A model generated the notes under the pieces. That model did no database searches and was not told the origin of the DNA. It saw nothing but the letters and a program-made list of their open reading frames with translations. Of a stretch of 64,000 bases of DNA, positions 9,230 to 17,377 are shown one piece after another; position 1 is the stretch's first letter, and each line of letters begins with the position of its first letter. Source of the DNA: Herminiimonas sp. (lineage in GTDB: Bacteria > Pseudomonadota > Gammaproteobacteria > Burkholderiales > Burkholderiaceae); assembly GCF_030655415.1 (NCBI RefSeq), contig NZ_JAURVN010000014.1, positions 310,001 to 374,000 on the forward strand, given 5' to 3'. The position numbers and the translations under genes are program-made.

Positions 9230-11374
9230 TTAGAAATCCAATGTGGTCTTCAGCATCACCGCACGCGGATTACCAACCGGGACCCAATTGGCGTTAGAAG
9301 CACCCGCGAGATACTCTTTGTCGAAGACGTTCTTGATGTTCAACTGCACGCGATAACCTTGGCCTTGATAACTAATATTGGCATCAGCAACCGTGTACGC
9401 TGGCACGATATAGGAAGCACTAGTAGTCGTTTTATCTCCGACATACCGTACACCTACGCCGGCGCCCCAACCTTGAAGCGCTCCATCGAATCGATAGTTC
9501 GCCAAAATATTTGCCGTTTTACGCGGCACATTCGACAGCCATTGTCCGACGGTCGCAGCCTGCGATGCTGAGGCTTCAGTGATAACCGCATCCAGCAGTG
9601 ACAATGCACCCGATAACTGCCACCCATTCTTGAGGTCTGCAGCAATCTCTGCTTCATATCCTTTGGTTCTTTGCTCACCAATCGCGACTTGGAATCCAGG
9701 ATTTAAATCGTCAGTCTGAGCTAGATTTTTGCGAGTCAAATCATAATAAGCAAAGCTCGCACTGAATCGCTTGTCGTCAGACAGAAACTTCACACCTATC
9801 TCCGACTGCTTGCCTTCTTCGGGAGCTATTGGACTACCCCCGACTGTAATCCCGGTCTGAGGAAGAAATGAAGTGGCATAACTGATGTAAGGCGCAACGT
9901 TCTGCGTTGCTTTGTAAACGAAGCCAACATGCCCAGTATTCGCACTGCTATCAGTATTTGTCGCAGAACCGGTTTGTACATTAACCGTTTTCAAACTAGC
10001 GCTATCGTGACGCAGCGACATACTCACACTCAATTGGTCTGAGAAATCGATGTAATCACGAACATAGAGTCCATTCTGTGCAAGTGTCGTATCAACGATA
10101 GACGTGATACCACAAGCTGTAATCGGCCGCCCGAAAACAGGGTTGTAAATATTCTGGGCAGCGATTGCGCACCGTCTGCTATCTCTGTAAAGCTTGTCGT
10201 TCATTGCATCGAAGCCGACCATTACATTGTGTTTGAGCCCGCCCCAATTGAATGTCTTTGCTACGTTGGTGTCGATGCCATCAGAACGACCGCTAAAATT
10301 TTGGCTCAATACATTTTGGTTGAAATTGCCAGTCGATGCATTTACAGCGCCGGTTGTATTTGCCAGCTGACCAGTAAGGTCCATTTCCAGATGACGATAG
10401 GTTTGATTCAATGTCCAACCACTATCAAACCGGTGTGTCAGCGTATAACCTATCGATTTTTGTTCTACATCGTACGGTGCAATCGAGTAGTCACCGCTAT
10501 TAAAGCTTGTTGGTACTGATATGCCGTTATTTACCAAGGAGCTAGCGGCAAGGGGAAGTCCTTGCTGCCGTACGTAGTTACGTTGATTGATTGCAGTCAG
10601 AATGGTGAAATCTGTTCTAGCGCCAAAATCCAGTGACACCGACGGCGCAATGTAGCGATTTTTAAACCAAACATTATCTGTCGGGTCATCGGAATTCATC
10701 GCCATACCATTAACTCGGAAGGCAGCTTTTCCGTTTTCTGATTCAATTTTTCGTCCAAAATCGAACGTCCCTTGCAGGTATCCGTAATTTCCTACTGTGA
10801 ATCCGACCTGATTAAATACTTCGGGACGCGGGCGCTTGCTAATTATGTTGACGGTTCCACCCGGTGTGACTTGTCCAAAGTAAATGGAAGCCGGACCTTT
10901 TATGACTTCAATGCGTTCCGCCCCGTAAATTTCTTGAGCAATCCAATTGGCCTGCCCTATTCTTAGTCCATCGAGATACATCGTATCGGATGCACTTTGC
11001 CCACGGATGATGAAGTCATCCCAGCCCCGACGACCAAGTGTTGACGAAGTTACGCCTGCGACAGTTTCAATCGCTTCATCAAGGGTTGTAGCCTGTCTGG
11101 CATCCATCAGCTCTCGCGTCACAACCGAAATCGATTGCGGTGTTTCGAACAGAGGCTTATCAGATTTAGTGGTTGAAACAGTCTGAGTAGAAAATCCATC
11201 CTGATTGACGCCAACCACTTGAATCTGCGGCAGGACATTCTGCTCTGCTGCGGATTTTTGGGAGTTGCTCTCCTGTGCGCTTGCGGTAGAGATAACACCC
11301 GAAGTAGAAAGAAGGAAAAGTGCGAGCCGAATTGCAGCGACAGAAGGACGAAGTTGGGTGCTAGAAACGTACAT
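9230..11374 (-). CDS. TonB-dependent siderophore receptor (FhuA/FpvA class)
   Basis: A 714-residue outer-membrane receptor importing ferric siderophore with TonB energy. A signal peptide ends near STASAQ (about residue 34). The plug domain (about 60-190) contains ETPQSISVVTRELM, RGQ and IEVIKGPASIYFGQVTPGGT, typical of the TIGR01783 siderophore subfamily. A 22-strand barrel follows and ends in a terminal phenylalanine (LKTTLDF). No N-terminal signalling domain or sigma/anti-sigma pair is present, so control is probably by Fur alone; a Fur-like box lies 18 bp upstream of the start. No siderophore synthesis gene is nearby, so it likely takes up foreign siderophores. Confidence 0.92.
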   Translation of the reverse strand: MYVSSTQLRPSVAAIRLALFLLSTSGVISTASAQESNSQKSAAEQNVLPQIQVVGVNQDGFSTQTVSTTKSDKPLFETPQSISVVTRELMDARQATTLDEAIETVAGVTSSTLGRRGWDDFIIRGQSASDTMYLDGLRIGQANWIAQEIYGAERIEVIKGPASIYFGQVTPGGTVNIISKRPRPEVFNQVGFTVGNYGYLQGTFDFGRKIESENGKAAFRVNGMAMNSDDPTDNVWFKNRYIAPSVSLDFGARTDFTILTAINQRNYVRQQGLPLAASSLVNNGISVPTSFNSGDYSIAPYDVEQKSIGYTLTHRFDSGWTLNQTYRHLEMDLTGQLANTTGAVNASTGNFNQNVLSQNFSGRSDGIDTNVAKTFNWGGLKHNVMVGFDAMNDKLYRDSRRCAIAAQNIYNPVFGRPITACGITSIVDTTLAQNGLYVRDYIDFSDQLSVSMSLRHDSASLKTVNVQTGSATNTDSSANTGHVGFVYKATQNVAPYISYATSFLPQTGITVGGSPIAPEEGKQSEIGVKFLSDDKRFSASFAYYDLTRKNLAQTDDLNPGFQVAIGEQRTKGYEAEIAADLKNGWQLSGALSLLDAVITEASASQAATVGQWLSNVPRKTANILANYRFDGALQGWGAGVGVRYVGDKTTTSASYIVPAYTVADANISYQGQGYRVQLNIKNVFDKEYLAGASNANWVPVGNPRAVMLKTTLDF

Positions 11375-11391
11375 TCAAAATCCAAATAATT

Positions 11392-11410
11392 GATAACGAT
11401 TCTCATTATT
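11392..11410 (-). promoter_or_regulatory. Fur box of the first receptor gene
   Basis: On the reverse strand AATAATGAGAATCGTTATC matches the 19-bp Fur consensus GATAATGATAATCATTATC at 16 of 19 positions. It sits immediately upstream of the receptor start, where it would block transcription when iron is plentiful. Confidence 0.8.
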
Positions 11411-11528
11411 GTTCATTTGGAGACTTCCGGAAAGCAATTTAGACCATCAGTTGCAGCTCTTCGCATTATTTCTGCGCGCCCAAGATACTTCCAAAAATTT
11501 TATAAATTACGCATTGTTGAAATGTAAT

Positions 11529-11550
11529 GAGCCTGCTGTGAGGCAGGCCC
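11529..11550 (-). terminator. Possible terminator of the SDR gene
   Basis: GAGCCTGC, a 6-nt loop and GCAGGCCC form an 8-bp stem (one G:U pair on the reverse strand) about 30 bp past the stop of the SDR gene. The T tract is poor on the reverse strand, so the call is tentative. Confidence 0.4.
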
Positions 11551-11581
11551 ATTTTCACTCTTAAATGTTCGACTCTCAAAA

Positions 11582-12337
11582 TTACGCTCCAAAACCACCA
11601 TCAATCGTCAAGCTAGCGCCGGTAATATAAGCCGCTTCAGGACCGGCAAGATAAGCGACGAAAGAAGCGATTTCTTCTGCTTTGCCATAGCGTCCGACAG
11701 CCATCAAACCTTTCAAGCTATCGGCAAACTCGCTGTCAGCTGGATTCATATCGGTGTCGACTGGGCCTGGCTGTACGTTGTTCACCGTGATGCCGCGTGG
11801 GCCTAAGTCGCGTGCCAGACCTTTGGTCAAACCGACGATTGCTGCTTTACTCATCGCATATGCCGCGCCGCCTTGGAACGGCATGCGGTCAGCGTTGGTG
11901 CTACCGATCGTGATGATGCGACCGCCCGTGCCCATATGACGTTGCGCTTCTTGTGTCGCGACGAACACGCTACGTACATTCACCGCGACCGTGCGATCAA
12001 AGTCTTCCAGTTTGAACTCTTCAATTGGACCTAAAGCCAACACACCTGCGTTGTTCACCAGGATATCGATGCCGCCGAAGGTCGCTGCAGCTTGATCGAT
12101 TGCTTGCTTGACTGCGGCTGCGTCGCTGCTGTCGGCTTTGATTGCCAATGCGCGGCCGCCGCTTTGCTGAATCGCGTAGACCACTTCATTTGCCTTGTCC
12201 GGCGAGCTGACATAAGTGAATGCGACTGCAGCGCCATCACGAGCCAGACGTTTGACGATGGCGGCACCAATACCGCGCGAACCGCCTTGAACGAAAGCTG
12301 TTTTACCTGCCAATGTTTGTTGTGTTGTGTTCGACAT
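11582..12337 (-). CDS. SDR-family oxidoreductase (3-oxoacyl-ACP reductase-like)
   Basis: A 251-residue cytoplasmic NAD(P)H-dependent short-chain dehydrogenase. It shows QGGSRGIG (cofactor loop), NNAG (about residue 92), a catalytic Ser in TIGSTN, YAMSK (YxxxK) and the C-terminal TGASLTIDGGFGA common to FabG-like enzymes. It is close to the BdcA/YjgI type, but the substrate is unknown. CGGAG 8 nt upstream supports the ATG start. It is divergent from a LysR gene with a palindrome in the spacer, so it is probably that regulator's target. Confidence 0.85.
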   Translation of the reverse strand: MSNTTQQTLAGKTAFVQGGSRGIGAAIVKRLARDGAAVAFTYVSSPDKANEVVYAIQQSGGRALAIKADSSDAAAVKQAIDQAAATFGGIDILVNNAGVLALGPIEEFKLEDFDRTVAVNVRSVFVATQEAQRHMGTGGRIITIGSTNADRMPFQGGAAYAMSKAAIVGLTKGLARDLGPRGITVNNVQPGPVDTDMNPADSEFADSLKGLMAVGRYGKAEEIASFVAYLAGPEAAYITGASLTIDGGFGA

Positions 12338-12441
12338 AATTATTCTCCGTTTGGTTAATTAGACTGCAATGAATTGCGAGACGACGGAGTCAGTATCGGA
12401 CATGAATTATGTTGTGACTAGATAGTAATTCTTATATTCTA

Positions 12442-12460
12442 TTGAAACTAAAAGTTTCAA
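12442..12460. promoter_or_regulatory. TTGAAACT/AGTTTCAA palindrome, likely LysR operator
   Basis: Perfect 8-bp arms with a 3-nt centre lie in the SDR-LysR divergent region, 32 bp upstream of the LysR start and about 105 bp upstream of the SDR start. Position and symmetry suggest autoregulation plus control of the SDR gene. Confidence 0.5.
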
Positions 12461-12491
12461 ATTGACGGTCAATCAGATACGCGGAATCGCT

Positions 12492-13415
12492 ATGGAATCA
12501 ATGAGCAGCATTGAATGTTTTGTTCGCAGTGCCGAGGCAGGAAGCTTCTCGGAAGCCGCACGCCGCCTCAGTCTGACCTCTGCCGCTGTCGGCAAAAACG
12601 TAGCCAAACTTGAATCCAATCTTGGCGTCCGATTGTTCCAGCGCAGCACCCGCAGTTTGAAATTGACCGAGGCCGGCGAACTGTTTCTGGCAGAGGTCAG
12701 CGGCGGCCTCGCGACCATCCAGTCAGCCGTCGCCAATCTGGCTAGCGCAGATGGGCAACCAGCCGGCACTTTAAAGATCAGCATGGGCACCGGATTTGGT
12801 CGTACGTATATCGTGCCGTTGCTAGCCGATTTTTTGCAGTTGTACCCAGCCATCGTCCCTGACTGGCATTTTGATAATCGTCGCGTTGATATGGTGGCGG
12901 AAGGATTCGATGCGGCTATCGGTGGCGGCTTCGATTTGCCGCCTGGCGTGGTCGCGCGCGCACTGGCGCCATCGCATGGTGTGCTCGTTGCAGCGCCCAA
13001 TTACTTTGCCGATAAAACCATCCCACGCGTGCCGGAAGATCTGGCGCAATGCGATGGCATTCTGATTCGGTCCCCGCAGACTGGTCGCGTCCGTTCCTGG
13101 CCCTTGCGCAATCGCGCCAATGAGCAGAGGCCGATTACTTTGCGTACACGCATGACGATGAGCGATCCGGATGCGGCTTGTGAAGCCGCGCAAATGGGCT
13201 TGGGTATCGCACTCATCTCGATGCCGAACGCACTCTATTATCTGGAAAATAAAAAGCTGATACGTGTCATGCCGGATTGGTACGTCGATATGGGCACGCT
13301 CTCGCTCTACTTCACCGCACAGAAATTATTACCTGCGAAAACGCGCGCCTTCGTTGATTTTGTCGTTGAGCATTTCCGTAAAGAGAAACTCGCTAAACGC
13401 TTCTCTGCAATTTAA
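12492..13415 (+). CDS. LysR-family transcriptional regulator
   Basis: About 307 residues. The winged helix-turn-helix (SFSEAARRLSLTSAAVGKNVAKLESNLG, of which SLTSAAVGKNVAKLE is the recognition part) precedes a LysR effector-binding domain. A longer frame reaches upstream to 12462 but would run from next to the operator-like palindrome; MESMSSIECF starting at 12492 matches the usual LysR N-terminus better. It is divergent from the SDR gene it likely regulates. The stop is 11 bp before tapT, so the two may be co-transcribed. Confidence 0.88.
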   Translation: MESMSSIECFVRSAEAGSFSEAARRLSLTSAAVGKNVAKLESNLGVRLFQRSTRSLKLTEAGELFLAEVSGGLATIQSAVANLASADGQPAGTLKISMGTGFGRTYIVPLLADFLQLYPAIVPDWHFDNRRVDMVAEGFDAAIGGGFDLPPGVVARALAPSHGVLVAAPNYFADKTIPRVPEDLAQCDGILIRSPQTGRVRSWPLRNRANEQRPITLRTRMTMSDPDAACEAAQMGLGIALISMPNALYYLENKKLIRVMPDWYVDMGTLSLYFTAQKLLPAKTRAFVDFVVEHFRKEKLAKRFSAI

Positions 13416-13426
13416 ACACACACGCA

Positions 13427-14089
13427 ATGACTTCCACCAAACGAGCACTTTGCACAAAATGTCTGCGTCCACAGCGCACGTGCATTTGTCTGTGGATTAC
13501 ACCGACAGAGAACGAGGTCGAGGTGCTTTTTTTGCAGCATCCATTAGAGATCGACAATGCAAAAGGAAGCGCACGCCTGCTGCATTTAAGTTTGCCGCAT
13601 AGCCAAATAAAGACAGGCGAAGTATTTGCGGAAGATGAGTTAGGTGAGTTGCTGTACGCACCCTTCCGTCATCAAGATGGCAAGGAACAAACCAACAAAA
13701 TAATTCAGCCGCTGTTGCTTTACCCCGATACAGCGGAAGACGGCAACATCGTTATTCCGCCAGTACTCGCGCTCGCGCCAGACAACTCAGCCTTTCAATA
13801 TCGTCTGATCGTACTCGATGGAACCTGGCGTAAAAGCCGAAAAATGCTCTACCTCAATCCGCTACTACAACAGTTGCCGAGCCTGCCTTTAAGCGACCCG
13901 CCCGCTTCGCATTACCGTATACGCAAAGCGCACAAAGCAGATCAACTCTCGACCTACGAAGCAACGTGCTATGCCTTGATGCAATTGGAAAATGAAGTGG
14001 AGAAGTATCTGCCACTACTCGCAGCATTCGATGGCTTTGTTGAGCAAATCGGTAGCTATGATCCAAGCTCAAAGAAAAGCGAAATCTGA
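13427..14089 (+). CDS. tapT: DTW-domain tRNA-uridine aminocarboxypropyltransferase
   Basis: A 220-residue enzyme that transfers the 3-amino-3-carboxypropyl group of S-adenosylmethionine to uridine 47 of tRNA (acp3U), the role shown for E. coli TapT/YfiP. The N-terminal CTKCLRPQRTCIC carries four cysteines (9, 12, 19, 21) in the family's conserved spacing. The DTW-family motif appears as LDGTWRKSRKML near residue 130, and STYEA near residue 180 is the conserved C-terminal motif. It lies 11 bp after the LysR gene; there is no functional link I can see. Confidence 0.85.
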   Translation: MTSTKRALCTKCLRPQRTCICLWITPTENEVEVLFLQHPLEIDNAKGSARLLHLSLPHSQIKTGEVFAEDELGELLYAPFRHQDGKEQTNKIIQPLLLYPDTAEDGNIVIPPVLALAPDNSAFQYRLIVLDGTWRKSRKMLYLNPLLQQLPSLPLSDPPASHYRIRKAHKADQLSTYEATCYALMQLENEVEKYLPLLAAFDGFVEQIGSYDPSSKKSEI

Positions 14090-14302
14090 ACGAATGAATC
14101 TCTGGCTTGATAATCCACTTCCAACCTAAGAGTATGCGATGTAGCGCAACAAGCTCACCCTCACACATCGAACCCAATCGTTCGTCCAATAAAATTCATT
14201 CCCTACGAGCAGCCAATTCTTTGTGCTGCTATCAAGTAGGTAAAGGTGTAGCCACAGCAATGGGCAATGACTACACGGGATACTTCAGCACAAGACTGTC
14301 TC

Positions 14303-16474
14303 TTAAAACTTATAGTTTGCCGTCAGCATAACGTTTCTGCGTTCCCCATAGCCGCAATCCTGGCCAACACCGCGACACCAAGAGACGTATTCCTTGTCCG
14401 TCGCATTTTGTATGCTGAGCACCAGGTCCCATGGACCCGTCGTATAACCTAGCATGGCGTCTACCATGGTGACGGAAGGTACAACCGGACGCCCGCCAGT
14501 CCCCGTAACGTTGCCGACATATCTGCCACCCAGTCCGGTGCGCCATCCCGATGGGAACAAGTATTGAGCCCAAGCCGAAGCGGTTTTTTCAGGAACCGAA
14601 GCAAGTCTTTGTTTCGTTACATTATTGATTGCATCAAGAGATGTGTAATTTGCCAGCAGTTCTAACTGACCTACACGCTGGCGCAACGCAAGCTCCCAGC
14701 CATCTGTCTTGGCACCTACTTGTTCTAAGCCGCCAGGCGTCGCACCGTTTGCAACGCGATTTTTTTGTTCGATATCAAACCAAGCAAACGTTGCTGACGT
14801 CTTTCCAGAAGCGGACAGATATTTCACACCGGCCTCTTTTTGTTCACCGGTAGTCGGTTTAAGAATGCCTGCCGCGGCAGTTCCATCATTCCCCAAATTC
14901 GGAGAAAAAGCAGTCGACTTGCTGATATAGGGAGAGATGCCGTTTTCGAAGCGGTACATCAGCCCCAGACGTCCGGTCGTTTCATTGTTGCGTGCCACCG
15001 TACTAGCTCCAGTAATGCCAAGTAATGTATTTCTGGCGCTGTCATTTCGTACCGCGCCCGAAACTACCCACGGCCCCCATTCAATGTGATCCATAGCATA
15101 AATACCTGTCTGCACAATCTTGTTATCTGGCCTGTCGCCTGTAGGCAGTGCAGCAGGATTAACTAAACCATATACGGGGTTATAGACATTGAACGTTCCC
15201 GGAAGAGCAGTTGACATATAGTTTGCCTCTTCCCAAAAGGCATTTTGATAATCAACGCCAATAGAAACGGTATGTTTGGTTGGACCAAAATTCAGGATGC
15301 CTTCAAGCCGTACATCCGAAGCGAACACATCGGTCTTCCGATCCGCTGAAGTAGCCGTGCGTGCAATGTTGCCGGCGTTATCCGGCACTTGACCAACTGT
15401 CGTATAGATCTCTTTGGTAACGCTGGACGAATTTGTTTGCCTTACGCTCGCAGCAAGTTTCCATGCGTTGGATAATTGCTGATCCCAGAACAAGCTAACC
15501 TCGTTCTTTTTTGTGTCATAGCGATCCCAGTTCGGTTCGCCAGCAAATCGACTGCTCGGAATTTGTCCAAGCGGCGCAGGATCGATAGTGCCCTTAGATG
15601 GCAGAAACTGAGAAGATACTTTGGATTCGTTCTTCTGGTAGATGTACTGCAGCGTCAGACTTGTGTCCTTATTTGGCTTCCAGGTTAGCGAAGGCATAAA
15701 TACCATCGCGTCGTCGTTAACATAGTCCACCTGGGTTCCGCTGTCGCGCTTGAGCGCAACGATGCGATAGAGGAAGTCGCCAGTCTCGCTGAGCAGCCCT
15801 GTCAAGTCGGCGGCAATCTGTTTGCGGTCATGCGAGCCATACTGGACTTCGATTTCCCTAGCGGCTGTTTTTTGAGGACGTTTGGTCACTACGTTGACGA
15901 TGCCACCAAGGTCAGCTTGACCGTACAGCACCGAAGAAGGTCCCTTGAGTACCTCGACACGATCCAATGTATATATTTCGGAGCGGACATTATTGTAAGA
16001 ACCGTATATAGAACGGAGCCCGTCAATATAAGTCGATGGGGACAAGCCTCGGATAGACGCCCAGTCGCCACGCGTATCAAAACCGTACTGGCCTGAGTAA
16101 ACGCCTGCACTGTAGAGCAGCACATCCTGAACGTTTTTTGCGCCGGCTTCTTTAGCCTGTTTGACGTCAATCACACTCATGGAAAATGGCGTGTCTTGAA
16201 TGCTTACGGAGCTTTTACCGACAGTTGCAGCTCTGCCCTGCGTCACCAGGCGATCATTTCCTGCATCTGTGCTTACATTAATTGAAGGCAGCGTTGCAGG
16301 CGCGGTAGCAGCAACTTCCGCGCTTTTCGTTTCAGCAGGAATGGCTTGAGCATATGAAACGATCGGTATCGCGAAGGCACCCGCAAATATTGCAGAGCAA
16401 GCCAAATGAACTGCAACGGCAACAGGACGAAGTTTTGGCTGATTCACGGAGACAGAAATATAAGGCTTTGGCAT
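14303..16474 (-). CDS. TonB-dependent siderophore receptor
   Basis: A 723-residue outer-membrane receptor. A long N-terminal signal (about 42 residues, ending near SYAQA) is followed by a plug domain with IQDTPFSMSVIDVKQAKEAG, RGLSPSTYIDGLRSIYGSYN and VEVLKGPSSVLYGQADLGGI, all typical of siderophore receptors, then a barrel ending in phenylalanine (LTANYKF). It is only distantly similar to the receptor at 9230-11374, so it is not a recent duplicate. A Fur-like site lies upstream. The 213-bp region downstream (14090-14302) shows nothing I can support. Confidence 0.92.
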   Translation of the reverse strand: MPKPYISVSVNQPKLRPVAVAVHLACSAIFAGAFAIPIVSYAQAIPAETKSAEVAATAPATLPSINVSTDAGNDRLVTQGRAATVGKSSVSIQDTPFSMSVIDVKQAKEAGAKNVQDVLLYSAGVYSGQYGFDTRGDWASIRGLSPSTYIDGLRSIYGSYNNVRSEIYTLDRVEVLKGPSSVLYGQADLGGIVNVVTKRPQKTAAREIEVQYGSHDRKQIAADLTGLLSETGDFLYRIVALKRDSGTQVDYVNDDAMVFMPSLTWKPNKDTSLTLQYIYQKNESKVSSQFLPSKGTIDPAPLGQIPSSRFAGEPNWDRYDTKKNEVSLFWDQQLSNAWKLAASVRQTNSSSVTKEIYTTVGQVPDNAGNIARTATSADRKTDVFASDVRLEGILNFGPTKHTVSIGVDYQNAFWEEANYMSTALPGTFNVYNPVYGLVNPAALPTGDRPDNKIVQTGIYAMDHIEWGPWVVSGAVRNDSARNTLLGITGASTVARNNETTGRLGLMYRFENGISPYISKSTAFSPNLGNDGTAAAGILKPTTGEQKEAGVKYLSASGKTSATFAWFDIEQKNRVANGATPGGLEQVGAKTDGWELALRQRVGQLELLANYTSLDAINNVTKQRLASVPEKTASAWAQYLFPSGWRTGLGGRYVGNVTGTGGRPVVPSVTMVDAMLGYTTGPWDLVLSIQNATDKEYVSWCRGVGQDCGYGERRNVMLTANYKF

Positions 16475-16519
16475 GATTGGATTTAATTAATTTTTGAAGG
16501 AAGACCTAGAAATACAAAT

Positions 16520-16538
16520 GAGAATGATTTGCATTATA
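16520..16538 (-). promoter_or_regulatory. Fur-box-like site of the second receptor gene
   Basis: GAGAATGATTTGCATTATA matches 14 of 19 positions of the Fur consensus, 46 bp upstream of the receptor start. It is weaker than the site of the first receptor. The remaining 16539-16824 spacer holds the promoter side of the DUF1993 gene and nothing else recognisable. Confidence 0.65.
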
Positions 16539-16824
16539 CAAATAATTAATTTCAATACAAGTTTATTTAAAGCTGATTCGTTGGATTAACTGAAGTTGAT
16601 ACCAAAATGAAACGCATCGTGAATAGCGGCGACAAGGAAGAACTCAGCCGCTATACATAAATGCGTCCGACCTTCAATCAACATGCAAATACGTGAATTT
16701 TTCCAGTTCCATAGATGCTCACAACGCATCTTTGATTTCCTGCATATAATCGCTGCACGTTGCTCCGCTGTTTCGGCGTATGACCTCGCTAGACCCTTAG
16801 TAACACACACATCAAGGAATTCTC

Positions 16825-17337
16825 ATGACCATTTCTCTGCACGCCGCTTCTGTTCCTGTTCTCAAACAAATGCTTAACAGCGTCAGCGCCCTGCTCACAA
16901 AAACTGAAGAATATGCGACCGCTAAAAACATAGATCCGAATGCTTATCTGCAAGCGCGTCTGTATCCAGACATGTTCCCTCTGATTCGCCAAGTGCAAAT
17001 CGCTGGCGACTTCGCGCGTGGCGTATCGGCTCGTCTGGCTGGACTGGATGTACCGAAAGTTGATGACAGTCTGGCGACCACATTCGCAGATCTGCGCGCA
17101 ATGATTGCAGAAACGGTCGCGTTTATCGACGGTATTCCTGCAGACAAAATCAATGGTCAAGAAGCGCGCGAAATCATTCTGCGTCCAGGCACTGCAAAAG
17201 AAAGAAAATTCACCGGTCAAGACTATCTGGTGCACTTCGGTCTGCCGCAATTCTTCTTCCACGTGACAACGACTTACGCGATCCTGCGCCATAACGGTAT
17301 TGAAATCGGCAAGCGCGATTTCATGGGCAATCCTTAA
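16825..17337 (+). CDS. DUF1993 family protein
   Basis: A 170-residue cytoplasmic, helical protein. MTISLHAASVPVLKQMLNSV at the start, ARLYPDMFPLIRQVQIAGDF in the middle and LPQFFFHVTTTYAILRHNGI near the end are the conserved stretches of the DUF1993 family, which has a DinB-like four-helix fold. The conserved histidine in FFFHVTT might bind metal, but function is not established. AAGGA 6 nt before the ATG supports the start. It is followed by the 5'-nucleotidase gene 28 bp on. Confidence 0.85.
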   Translation: MTISLHAASVPVLKQMLNSVSALLTKTEEYATAKNIDPNAYLQARLYPDMFPLIRQVQIAGDFARGVSARLAGLDVPKVDDSLATTFADLRAMIAETVAFIDGIPADKINGQEAREIILRPGTAKERKFTGQDYLVHFGLPQFFFHVTTTYAILRHNGIEIGKRDFMGNP

Positions 17338-17347
17338 TCACTGCATT

Positions 17348-17377
17348 TTTAAACATCGTAGCTAAATGATGTTTAAA
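17348..17377 (+). promoter_or_regulatory. Stem-loop enclosing the 5'-nucleotidase start codons
   Basis: TTTAAACATC (17348-17357) and GATGTTTAAA (17368-17377) form a 10-bp perfect stem with a 10-nt loop. The tandem ATGs at 17366 and 17369 lie at the loop/stem junction, and no Shine-Dalgarno sequence is seen. Translation may depend on melting this hairpin or on ribosomes arriving from the DUF1993 gene. Confidence 0.45.

Noticed and set aside
16586..16810. 74-residue reverse frame upstream of the DUF1993 gene
   Set aside because: No start signal, overlaps the likely promoter of the forward gene, no family resemblance.
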